DNA of 64,000 nt from Ophiura sarsii (taxonomy: Eukaryota; Echinodermata; Ophiuroidea; Amphilepidida; Ophiuridae): NCBI GenBank assembly GCA_035610835.1, contig CM069448.1:31219583-31283582 (forward strand), in the 5' to 3' direction. How positions within the stretch are numbered: the first letter of the stretch is position 1; every line of letters starts with the position of its first letter. The notes under the pieces were generated by a model. The model did not search any database. It was not told the origin of the DNA and worked only from the letters and a program-made list of their open reading frames with translations. Positions 11,601 through 22,700 of the stretch are shown here, piece after piece. A program made the translations under genes and the position numbers.

Positions 11601-14517
11601 AAACCGACTGCGCATGCATTTTGGAGAGGGACTTTGGATTAGCATTTTTTAGCACTCAGGGGGTTAGGGTTAAAAAAGTTCACGATATGAACCCTATGAA
11701 GCTGTATTTTAGAATCAATTTTAAGAATATATGGATTTTGAAAACAGGAAACATGACAATTTCTTGTGTGTTTGCTGAGTGTGTTATTCAATAATTTCTC
11801 AATTGACAAAAAGGAATCAACAGCACACTAACAATGAACGTCATTTAAGTGAAATTTTAAGTCCTAAATATGCACACTGCAGGAAAAAAAATCTGCTCAA
11901 AGAACACTCTAAAGACTCTAAACACAAAAGTAAGCAAAAGGACATCTAAATGATCGCATGGGAGGATCAATTTTGAAAACGTAAGATCACCGAGGCCCTT
12001 GAAATAAGGACACAGAAATCGACCCTCAATCGAGAAACCAGATATGACCTACCCAACATATACGATGACCTGCTGTCATGTGATCACCCTAAAAGCGTTC
12101 ATGTGACAACTTGACAAGTGAAGGGAAGAAAACACTACACTGAATGAAGGGGTCACGATTATCCCAAAAGCGATGGAGCTCATAAATCATGGTTCAAAAA
12201 ATCTAAATTAATCCTAGTATGTCTTCCTTGGTCATGCTTATATATTTGCACAGGAAAGACTGTTACATTAATATTTTCATTTGAAAATTAATTGATTAAT
12301 TACATAACATCGTCATTAATTATCAATGCACAGCTCAAGGCCACATTTAAGTTAATTGTATTTAAATTGAGTTTCATTGCACAAATAACACATCCTCAAT
12401 TAATCAACTTGATACTATTGATAATCTGATATGTTAAACTTAATTATTTTTGTGCAAAAGGGTCCTTTTGAGAAGTCAGAGCTAGCTAATCCTGACAAAA
12501 GCTTGACAGATTGAAACTTGTCCAACAGTGAACCTGTTAAACTCGTAACTTATATTATGAATACCCATTGTAAAAGCCTGTCTCACAATTTTCCTATTAA
12601 AACATTGACATGAAGAGAGAAAGACTTCAGTTGTATTACTAAAAATCAACTCTCTCTTGAAGAAAGTAAACGATGATAACTAGTCTGCAAGGAAACTTCT
12701 GTAACACTCATCACATTAGCATATTAACTATAGAGTAAATATGCATTTGAAAAGGGAGGCATCTGTATGTATATTGAACTGGCCTGTTTATCTATGGATA
12801 ATACAAGGAAATTGGACTGGAGAAGTTGTGAGAACAAGTTGCTTCATAAAATCAGTAATTAACCAATCAAAACATGTACATATATAAACTTTGTGGAGGT
12901 CATCACATTAGCATATTAACTACATAGAGTAAATATGCATTTGAAAAGGGAGGCATTATGTATGTATATTGAACTGGCCTGCCTAATGACTGTTTATCCA
13001 AAATGGATAATAGTACATATTAAATCAGTGACTGTTTATCCTTAAGGCTTTATGGATATTGACATCGAACATAACATGCTTGTCTATTTTAGCTAATTTT
13101 ACCAAAAGTAAAGGTATTGTAGACTAAAAACCTGTGTTGAATATATAAGAGTGGACCAATACCTACACAAAATTATGTTTTTTGCCCTGATTTTGACCAT
13201 GTAATGGAAATAATGGCCACCTTACATTTTTTGTATGACATGCGACCAACAACACATTTAAGCAAGATTTGTATCCAGTATTCCAGTCTAGGATGTATTA
13301 CATCTCGCAGTTGTGTCAAATTATGTTTTTAAACTTGAACTATGTGAAAGTATTTGCAGTAAATAGAGAATTGACTGAATGTTCATCTTTGGGAGGTAAT
13401 GTTTGACAAATTGAAATAGGGCATTATTGCTCTGTTTCACACATTGTTTACAGCAGGCCTTGAAATGAGGCGTTATTGCTCTGTTTTCACGTACATGTTT
13501 GGGTTTCCTTCCTGTACTACTACACATGTACTACAAACTACTAGCGGTTGACTTCAGTTCAACTTGTGATGTGCGTGACTGGTCGTTCGGTCGTTAATCT
13601 AACTTTCGAGTTGCTTTGAGTGATTTGCATTCTACAATCTACTCGAGCGACTCCCAATCGCCAATCTGCGATTGGCTAGTGTGTAATAACACATTAAGGA
13701 TCTGTGGTAAGGCGCCTTAAAAAATGTATTCGATTCTCGTAGCGCGCCCGCCTCACTTTTTGCCTGCCTTTTTTATTTTTTTTAGTCCTACATGTATAAA
13801 AAACAGTGTAAAACCCCTGGTTCGTGGATACCCCGGAACTAAAAAATGCAAATTCACATTTCGTAAAAACTATAAACTAAGCAAAAACTAAAAGGCCTCG
13901 TCGGCCATGAGGGTTTTAATTAGTAAATAATGGTAAATGAACACACTTTTAAATATTTATACCGACTTTAAATCCGTTGAGGAAGTGCGGGGGGGGGGGG
14001 GGGGGGGGGGGAATTTCGGTTCGCGATAAACCTTATTGTATACACTTCAATTATATTATTTGCTCTACTCCGGTATTGAGCATTAATTCTTACTGCTGTT
14101 ATATAACTTTTTACAGTGTAATGTAACTTGTAAGTGTAAGTGAATGGGGAATGACATTGTACGGAAAACTTGAAAAAGAAAAGCATACATGTAAAAACCC
14201 AAACAAAATTTATATCGTTTCTTGTCGACATCTAAAAAAACCATATCGATATGTCGCATGTATGGAAAATATTGTGACAATCGGCACTTCCGACAATCGA
14301 CAACAGCACTACTACTACATTGTGTACTATGACTACCCCGATGACTACACATGTTTATGTATGAATGAGGAAGGAACTTACCTTGTTTAAAATCAGCCAC
14401 CACCTGTCGATCTTCATCAGCAGCACTTGCCTTCTTTTCCAAGAACAGTAATATCAGCTTTTTCTTCTCTTCGTCAGTCTTACACTGTTTCAGTGCTGCG
14501 TACATCATGTGATCCAT
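5657..14517 (-). CDS. NHLRC2: NHL repeat-containing protein 2 (thioredoxin + NHL propeller)
   Basis: Seven exons, in transcript order: 14517-14382, 11335-10611, 10227-10016, 9553-9322, 8199-7867, 6723-6507, 5928-5657. All junctions have GT donors and AG acceptors and phases agree (1,0,2,0,0,1). The product is 708 aa; human NHLRC2 is about 726. The N-terminal helix is followed by a thioredoxin-like domain with [16 protein letters not shown] (CxxC at about 76-79) and the family-typical GVHSAKF. NHL repeats follow, seen as [44 protein letters not shown] and [16 protein letters not shown]-terminal beta domain ends VELKYNF (human VELRYVF). The start is the ATG of [12 protein letters not shown], the only in-frame ATG before the domain. 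In vertebrates the protein is needed for normal development and is linked to cytoskeleton and phagosome function; its enzymatic activity, if any, is unclear. Intron 1 (3 kb) holds a SINE; intron 4 holds a short-hairpin cluster; the intron between the last NHL exon and the C-terminal exons holds an exon-fragment duplication. Confidence 0.96.
7563..7745 (-). pseudogene. partial duplicate of an NHLRC2 exon 3' end in the adjoining intron
   Basis: In plus orientation, CCTCTTGCACAGACTTTG at about 7576 repeats the end of the NHL exon plus its splice donor at 7861-7890, with similar flanking intron. A second, more diverged piece at about 7673-7745 follows the next part of the exon: CAGATCCAATACCTTTATC against CAGATCTAATACCCTTATC. 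Copy 2 has lost coding sense. This looks like an old local duplication that has decayed. Confidence 0.6.
8244..8353. repeat. cluster of three short perfect hairpins
   Basis: Three inverted repeats lie within 110 bp of NHLRC2 intron 4: CCGCCAT/ATGGCGG at 8244-8265; TTCACGTGGA/TCCACGTGAA at 8313-8334 with a 2-base loop; TGCATAT/ATATGCA at 8338-8353 with a 2-base loop. The surrounding 8223-8560 is GC-rich against AT-rich flanks, which suggests an inserted element, but no terminal repeats were found. Confidence 0.55.
9625..9720 (-). mobile_element. LINE-like 3' tail (L2/CR1 style), reverse orientation
   Basis: Read on the minus strand it is GTAAAGCGCTCTATAAATG followed by an ATT-rich tail. This matches the style of L2/CR1 3' ends, a GCGCT stem then ATT microsatellite. 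It resembles the plus-strand copy at 52300-52715. No reverse transcriptase sequence is attached. Confidence 0.45.
11390..11650 (-). mobile_element. tRNA-derived SINE, family S, copy 1
   Basis: On the minus strand the element starts near GCATGCGCAGTCGGTTTTCG and passes through TGTAGCTGAGGGCCGTGGC and a degenerate box B (CGAATCC). It ends in a tail with AATTGTGATCCCGGTC and GGGTTAGGGTTA. The copy at 59140-59360 shares head, box region and tail in the same order; 44300-44540 is a more diverged relative. It lies just 5' of NHLRC2 exon 2, in intron 1. Confidence 0.65.
12705..13010 (+). repeat. imperfect direct duplication in NHLRC2 intron 1
   Basis: CATCACATTAGCATATTAAC followed by AAATATGCATTTGAAAAGGG occurs near 12708 and again near 12901, about 193 bp apart. 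Both run on through TGTATATTGAACTGGCCTG. The copies differ by small indels. No terminal inverted repeat was seen. Confidence 0.8.
13989..14011 (+). repeat. poly-G tract (23 G)
   Basis: An uninterrupted run of G in NHLRC2 intron 1, 371 bp beyond the exon 1 splice donor. Similar G or C runs recur through the window (5098-5110, 16713-16750, 28452-28487, and inside repeats near 49115, 53810, 56110 and 57860). Confidence 0.9.
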
Positions 14518-15045
14518 TTTGGAATTTGGAAAGGATTTACGTGCTCAAATGTATATTTTAGTGAACTGAAGCCTGAGTGAAGGACCGAAGCGCTGCGTAT
14601 CATGATCTCCTTCTCGGCTTCCGAATTCTACCAATTTCTGCTAAATGGCACTGGTACGGGTCGATAATTGACGGATTGATTCATTTTTTATAGGGAAGAC
14701 ATCTCGAAATGATCTTAGAGAGCTATAAACTAGCCTGATATATTTTATTTCGATAGCGTTATTGGCTATTTGATGATAAATCAAAATCATTTTACAGCTA
14801 ATGTACGTCATTTTTTTACAATACAACACAAATGTTTTGTGTATTGTGTATCAGATTTATTACCCACATAATAATGAACTAGTCCAAAGTCTGTGTAGCC
14901 CTCTACGGCTTTACTTGTCCAATGAAAAGTTTTGTGCAAACTTTCTGAACTTTCATTGCATAATTCTTTATGTTTTGCCCATTTGTACCGTACGACGACT
15001 CTTTTTATACATTTTGCTTTCATTTGGTTACGTTACTCAAGCGAA
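14518..15045. promoter_or_regulatory. shared bidirectional promoter of NHLRC2 and CCDC172
   Basis: Only 528 bp separate the NHLRC2 start codon (minus, 14517) from the CCDC172 start codon (plus, 15046). Both 5' UTRs and any core promoters must fall here or in upstream non-coding exons. No clear TATA box pair was identified. Divergent pairs at this spacing commonly share a promoter; that is inference. The stretch contains no recognisable transposon. Confidence 0.6.
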
Positions 15046-16711
15046 ATGGACTTCCATGTGTTATACGAACAAATTTGGCTTTCAGAACAGAAAGCACAAG
15101 AGAGAAAAACTTTGCTGAATGAAGGTAAAAAGTACAAATAAAGTAGGCCTAGCTAGGCCCCTCTATAATAATAATTTCATGATTTATAAATATAAGCTTA
15201 AAATTATAGTCTACTAAAAAAAAGGTTTAAAAAGTCTAAAAAGACTCTAACTCATGAACTTCTAAATCTAAGGCAGGCCTCTACTACTATAGTCTATTTG
15301 GCCATCTCTAGACAGTGACGTAACTGCGTATTCAACTAATTGCAGCACATAACGCGTGCGCCTACTCGAGGCGCTGGCGCATACACACGAGCGTTGAAAG
15401 ACGGAAGATACATACGCGGCTACGCCGTGCGTAAAAGCTGCGCCTGTCAAGTTACGTCACTGTCCGGAGGAAGCCAAATAGAGTATAGTCTACTACTATA
15501 CTCTAGTATTTGGCTTCCTCTGGACAGTGACGTAACTAAACAGGCGCAGCTTGTACGCACGCTTTTACGCTTTTGAGGTGGAGGGGCCCAGCGGTCTAGC
15601 GCGCTGATCGTCGATCGGGAATATTCTTTCAATCACAGGATTGTGGGTTCAAGTCGCCTTGAAACCAGGATTCTTTGTTCATCCCAAAAAGTTCCTATCT
15701 AGGTCGGAAATTCTACAATCAAGTCTTAATTCAGTTCTCATCTCTAGGTGTCAGAGAGCTGCGACGTTTATTATCTCGTATGTGGAGTTTGATGCAGTAT
15801 CCGACAGATACAGATACACGCATGTATCTTCCGTCTTTCAATGCTCGTGTGTATACGCCAGTGCCTCGAGTAGGCGAGCGCGTTATTATGTGCTGCAATT
15901 AGACTAGTAAAATACGCAGTTACGTCACTGTCTTGTGATGACCAAATAGACTATAGGCCCCTAGTCTACTTTTCATTTTTCAAGTTACCGTCGCTTTTCC
16001 CCCTTTTTTAAGAGTCTTATTTTGGTTTGGGAAAAATATCAGCGCTCAGTCGTTTTTGGTTTTTTCAGCATTACCGGGCACTATGAGTATGACGGAAGGA
16101 CCGAGGGGTTAAAATTGTCCAGCACCCGCTTATCTTGAGCCTTGTAGTTGGAAACTGTGTGCATGCCTGTTTTTGGTACTACAGGCCTAATCCTAAGGCT
16201 AATACCTTCCAAAACTTGTTTTTAATAAAAATTAAAATAAAAAATTATATCATCCAAAATCTTACATCTGATTTATTAAAGCAAGTGCAAGGGTAGATGA
16301 TGCAATCTACTGCGAAAAGATAGAACAAAATAATGATTGTCTGATTTTAATATTAGATCTTCCATTGATTTTTCAGTAAAAACAGATATAGCCAATGTGA
16401 AACAGCAAATTAAAGAGACCAAGGAAGCTGGACTTTTGCTGAAGAGTGAGCTGGATGAAAAGGTCAGCATTTCAAAGTGTGTGCCCTCTATATGAGCTAT
16501 GTACAAAACCAGTTGGGACACTGGCAAAGTGTCTAGTGTTGAAAAATAGTCCATACATTTCTCCAGATTGATAATAACTGTTATTTGATCCATTTCTTGA
16601 ATATTTGACATTGCCTAAATCTTCTAATAGTTTCAAAAATAAGGATCTGGTATGGCATCGACTCAACCCCCCCCCTTCACTCTCGCCATGGCACTGCAGA
16701 GTGCAGCTCCC

Positions 16712-16751
<40 letters not shown>

Positions 16752-19700
16752 CACCACCCACCCCACCTCTCTCTCGGCTATGCCACTACAGACAACGGTA
16801 GCGCTGAGGAATAATTTAGGTTTTTTTGAAGGACAGACACCCTTGAGTATTCATATACCTTAATGAGATCAATGAATTATATCACAATGTATTTTCACTT
16901 GATCTAAATATCAGTGAATAATTGTAATCATTTAAATTTTTCATAACAAATCCATTGATTTACACCATTTTGTTAGAAAGAATCTTTGCAAGAATGGATT
17001 CTCAGATTCTCATCAACAATTCTAATCCTGCTTCCTTTGGCTACAGTAATGCCAATATATTCTAAATCTTCACTTACAGCTAAGCTGCCTGTCAAAGGAA
17101 GAAGGAAATGTTGTATGGTTATCAAGGCGTCAGGACACACTCAAGGAGAAACTGGATAATATCAAGTCTCTGAAGACTGAGCACCAACGGCAGCTGGTAA
17201 GAACAGGGTTTGCAGACAACTTTCACTTTTGACGCAAGACAATGGACCAGGGTTCTAGCTACGGTGGGTGGCACTGGGCGGGGCGCCCGGCACTGACAAT
17301 ATCCGCCCAGCACTAAAAAAAGTTTTAAAAATAAATAAAACACTTTTTTTAAAACTTTTTTTTAACAATTTGTGGATAAAATCATTAAACTGCCTCATAA
17401 AACAAGAAATTATGTGGCAGGAACCCTCAAAGTGCATTAAAAAACCCTAAAAAGACATTAAGAAGGCCTCTGGATCCCATGCCATGATCCACTGCACTTC
17501 GTTCGCTACACTTTCTCTGTTCGCCGTCAGTCAATTTATCCGGCACTAAAATGGTCCTGGCTAGAACCCAGCAGTGGACCATCCAATTTACACCGATTTC
17601 CCATATTTCTCTTGATATGGGTGTGGAAAAATACTAAAATAGACATTTTTTATGCTGAAAGAATAGAATGCCACAGGTGGGAACTAAAACTTTATGTTGG
17701 TTTAACAAATATTTCATTCAAATGAAAAAAATTAAAAACCTGTGTTAAGACCCCTTATTTTATGATTTTCAATAAGCCAAGGCTGAGGTCTCTTCAAGAA
17801 ATCAATTTTTGGTCATTTGATCACCAAATATTTCCTACACTTAGTATATAATAATCCAATTATAAACTCTTTGCAAATTTTGTTATAAACATTTTATGTT
17901 GAAATTATCATATTAATTTTTACAATTCTTTCAGGAAGCAGAAGAGAAATCAAATAGAGATGAGAGGTCAAAGTTCATAGTGGAGGTCAATTCTTTTAGC
18001 AAGGCCTACGACCTTTGTGGTAAAGGTCATGAGGAAAGAGAAGCTGATGCCAAGAAGCACTTGAAGGAACTAAAGAAGCAACAAGAACAACTTGAGACAG
18101 GTTAGGAACAAGGCTCAAGATAACAGTTTTTTTACCTGGAGCTAATTTTTTTCAAAAGTAGCGCCCGGATCATGGGATTTATTGAAAACCAGGGGCTACT
18201 TTCAGTCTACCGGGAGTTCACTTTCTATTAAATCGTATTGTCAAATTGAAATTTGATGTCTTGGGCAAGCTTCCCAATCATCAACGGGCGCTGGTTTGGA
18301 CAAAATATCAGCGCTCGGTTGTTTATTTTTCAGCATTACCGGGCACTATGGCAGGAGGAAAAATCGCCCAGCGCCCGCTTATCTTGAGCCTTGGTTAGGA
18401 ATATTTCCTGTTTATCTCCTCACCATGTCCTTGGTCTTCCGTGGCCGGCGTTGCAATTGATAAGTGCGTAATGCAAATTAGTGAAATTTTTTGGAAAAAT
18501 TTGACAAAAATTTGACATTTTTGAAATATTTTGATTTTTTTTCCCGAAAATTCAACAAAATATCCCAACATATTTTGAAAAAAAATAATAACTAAAAAAT
18601 GACTGACCAACCCTACCCAAGAGGTCCATGTACCCGTAGAACAGGGTGTTTTTGTTGTCGCCTAAGCCACTTTTATCTTCGTTAAAAATCTGTAATCAGG
18701 TGGGTTTTTCTGTAATTCATGCAAAATGTTAGTTTTTATGCATGAATATATATAAGTGCCCCAAGACTACTTACCATTTGTATTTGTATTTTGGATAGAA
18801 TTGTCTACTCTTCATTTATTTTGTTCTATGTATGATTTTCATGCATCTAAAACTTAGATGTTACTATGCTTGTGGAGCAACAAATTACCAACACAAAAGA
18901 AGAAGAAAAGAAGTCTGATTTGAAGAAAGAGATAGAGGAGCTCAAGTCTAAACTAAAATGTAAGTGTGTAATATGTATACAAAAGTCCAATGCTATATAT
19001 ATTATTGTCATCGTTCTGTCAAAACCTTGTATTACTTTATACATGCTGAAGGGCCGGATGGAGATACAAGAGTTTGACAGATTCATAATTTCATTCCTCA
19101 TACATAAGCACTTATTGAGTTACGTGGCAATCATTTTCAGGGCTGTTCAGAACCACACTATGGTATGCAACAGGGTTCTAGCTAGGATGGGCGGCGCTGG
19201 GCCCGGAATTGGGCTGGCCGCCCGGCACTATAAAAAAATTAATTTTTGTTTACAATTTGTGGATAAAATCATTAAACTGCCTCATAAAACAAGAAATTAT
19301 GTGGCAGGAACCCTCAAAGTGCATTAAAAAACCCTAAAAAGACATTAAAAAGGCCTCTGGATCCCATGCCATGATCCACTGCACTTCGTTCGCTACATTT
19401 TCTCCGTTCGCCGTCAGTAAATTTACCCGGTTCTAAAATGGTCCTGGTTAGAACCCTGGTATGCAATGGCCCTCGGTTACTTAGCAAGTATTGATTTTAA
19501 TGTCACACCCTTAACAGTTGGAGACAGTTTCAAAATTTGGATGTTAGGTTATTGCACTTCATCGTTACTGGTGTATGTTTTAGATGTTATGTTATCGCTA
19601 TATAATTAATTTTTCGGTAAATGTCGCATTTCATGTCCCGACACTTTGATAGGCTATATCTGGTAATTTTGTCACATCTAAATGGGCTAAAACTACATCT

Positions 19701-22700
19701 TTTAGTGTAAAACGCTGGAGAATTATTCTTTTATATAACGTTTTTCCAATGTTTGATGCCAATACCCTACAACACCCCATGTCCTGATGGTTACACGTAA
19801 AATTTCCGAATGCCATATCAATTTGGTGGAGGGGATTTTCTTCATGAAAATACTCATAAACGCTAGTAATTTACAATTTAAACATATTTGATCCATCTTA
19901 ATATGGCATAATAGGTCTATTGGAGCTTAATTTACCAGTGTTTGTCGGGAAATATCTGTCCCGACGTTTTGCGTCATCTCCGTCACAGACCATATGCAGC
20001 GCTATATCCTTCGAAATAAAAGGAGAATAGAAACACTGCTTTGACCGTTTGAACTTACCATACAGATGTTTTTCTTTGTGAAAAAATATTCAAAGCTAGA
20101 AAAATTTGAAATTTAAAACCGAGTTTCTAGAAATTTGAAATGTAACATTTACTGAAGAATGACCCATATGTTTAGATAAGGGTTGAACCGTTGAATGAAT
20201 GTGATGTTTATAGTAGATGTACTATTTCAGTATAAGTAATATCTTCCAATTGAGAAGCAGAAAGCTTAAAGGGGCATTGAGAGATGTATTGATATACTAA
20301 ATGAGCAAATAACGTAAAGATAATCATCAACATAGCCCAAATCCAAAATGTCATACAATTCCAACATCACCTTCATGCCAAATAAGCAAACAACAGCACT
20401 TCTGGGTTGAAATTTGCCGCGAAAGTCCGCAAGTAAAACGATAGCATAACTTCCGAATTCAGCACCTAGTTTCGATATGATCATATCGAAACTAAGAAAA
20501 TCATGAAATTTTTATATGATAAACTGCGAATTTTGGTAAACTGTTTCAGATGGTATTTAGTATATGCCTAAGTATTACTTTGATGCAAAAAAACTGATTT
20601 CCAGGATAATTGAGGGCGCACTCCCATACGTATCTCTCAATGCCCTTTAATCTGATCATTGGCATGTATGGTTCAAACTTCTAGGCTTCCCTGTGTCTTG
20701 AATCACCTCGTAGGTAGTTCATATCCAGAATAGTGACAAAGTTTTCTCGCGCCGTTGTTCAAATCAATTTCTTTCTAATTTAATCTTCATCTGTCCAAGA
20801 AGGATTAGAAATGATGATCAATATGTAACTATCTGCATAGGCGTAGCCAGGATTATTTTATCCGGGGGGCACACAGGTTCGGATCCAGAAAAGTTAATGG
20901 GAGGCCTCAAAAACTGAATTTAATAAGGTACCATCCAAGCGGTGCGCAGCACTGCCCTCCGAGCTATGCTCGGACAGGGGGGTGTCTGTGCCCCCCTGAG
21001 AAGTAGAAAAAATTTCAATTTTGGAACTCATTTGGTGCGATTTGGTGTATACTTTTGACCAAAATTTTATCGAAAAGCCACCTCTTCATTTCCAATAAAT
21101 ATTTTGTTTTTTATCAATGCACGAAAGAAGTTGAGCATAATTATACTAAAATATTCAATAGGCCTATATTTAAATATCTTGTTTTTTATCAAAGCACGAA
21201 AGAAGTTGAACATATACTGATATATTCTTGATTTAAGTATAGAATGGTCCAAAAGCTCGAACAGGGGGGAGACTGAGGGGGATGTTCCCCCTCAGAATTA
21301 TATTTTTTTTGTTCAATTTTCGAACTCATTTGGTGCGATCTGGTGTATACTTTTGACCAACATTTTATCGATAAGCCACCTCTTCATTTCTAATAAATAT
21401 TTTGTTTTTTATCAATGCACGAAAGAAGTTGAGCATAATTATACTAAAATATTCAATAGGCCTATATTTGCTACATATTACTGGCAATAAAAACATTTTC
21501 TTTTGGGTAATTCTATCTTCGTTTTTGTACGTTTTATGAATATCAAAATCTTAATTTAAAAGAAAACTAAAGCTGCAAATCAAAAGCATATATTTTTGAA
21601 ATCATATTAATCAGATACCTATAAATTGACGAAGTAAAGAAAAAAAGTGACCAGATACCTTAATAGACGCGCGTAGCGCGCGAAAAATGTGCTATTTTAC
21701 AGTTTGCTATGATTGAGGCTTGCCTTCATAAAGTTTCATAAAGATAAAGTTAATGTTTGAAGTCACATTAGCGCGTAGGCGCACAACATTTGATACTAAT
21801 TTGTTATGAAGCTAAATGTAATGTTTGAAGGTTCATGCGAGCTTAGCGCGCAAAATTGCATATTTTACACTAATTTTGTTATAACTGAGCGACTTTTTTT
21901 TGCTGATAACAAGCTTCTAAAAAGAATTGTAAATATTTTGAGGTTCTAAAACATCCACCCACCCTTCACCCACCCGCTCGGCCCTCGGGCTCTCCCGAAA
22001 CGGACAACAAGAAAAAATGAAGTCACACAAGGACTGGTCCCAAGTCTTATCGTTCGGGCATGTGCGTGCGTAGCGCGCAATTTTGTTTGCTATTCTACAT
22101 ATTTTGCCAATTTTCGCTGGTACAAGCTTAAAAACTAAAGCAAATATTTCGAGACACATGAGCAAAACGCGCTAAATATTGGATTTTCAACATTACACTA
22201 ATTTTGTCATGATCGAGATACATTTTGTCATAAAATTAGATTCCAAAGTTAACGTTCATGTCACGTGCGCGCCTAGCGCGCGAAATTTTTTGGTGCTATT
22301 TTACATAAATTGTGCCGCGATTGAGATACCAACCACGCACAATTGACTTCTTTACATTAATTTTGCCAAGATTGAGATACATTGTTGCTTCTATTAAAAT
22401 GTCACATTTTATTTTTATTTTTTTACGAAAACCCCTGGCTTCTTTATACTTATTTGCCACATTTGAGATATATTTTGATGACACTGCTTTTATTGTTAAA
22501 TGTTTTGCTATTTTACCCGGTTTTGCTAGGATTAAGGTTTATTTTGGCTTCAAACTATCTTCTTAATTTGCAATGAATTTATTTTTTGGGGAAGGGGCAC
22601 ATACAACGAAAAATGCTCTTTGTATTTGAACGTCATAATTTAACTATGATTTCTCTTATCAAAATTGAGGCGACAATGGCAAAATTGGGGGACAGGGGAG

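Noticed and set aside
18866..19327. 153-codon plus-strand frame
   Set aside because: It begins in CCDC172 exon 5, runs past the GTAAGT donor into intron and then into a hAT-type MITE. Only the exon part is coding.
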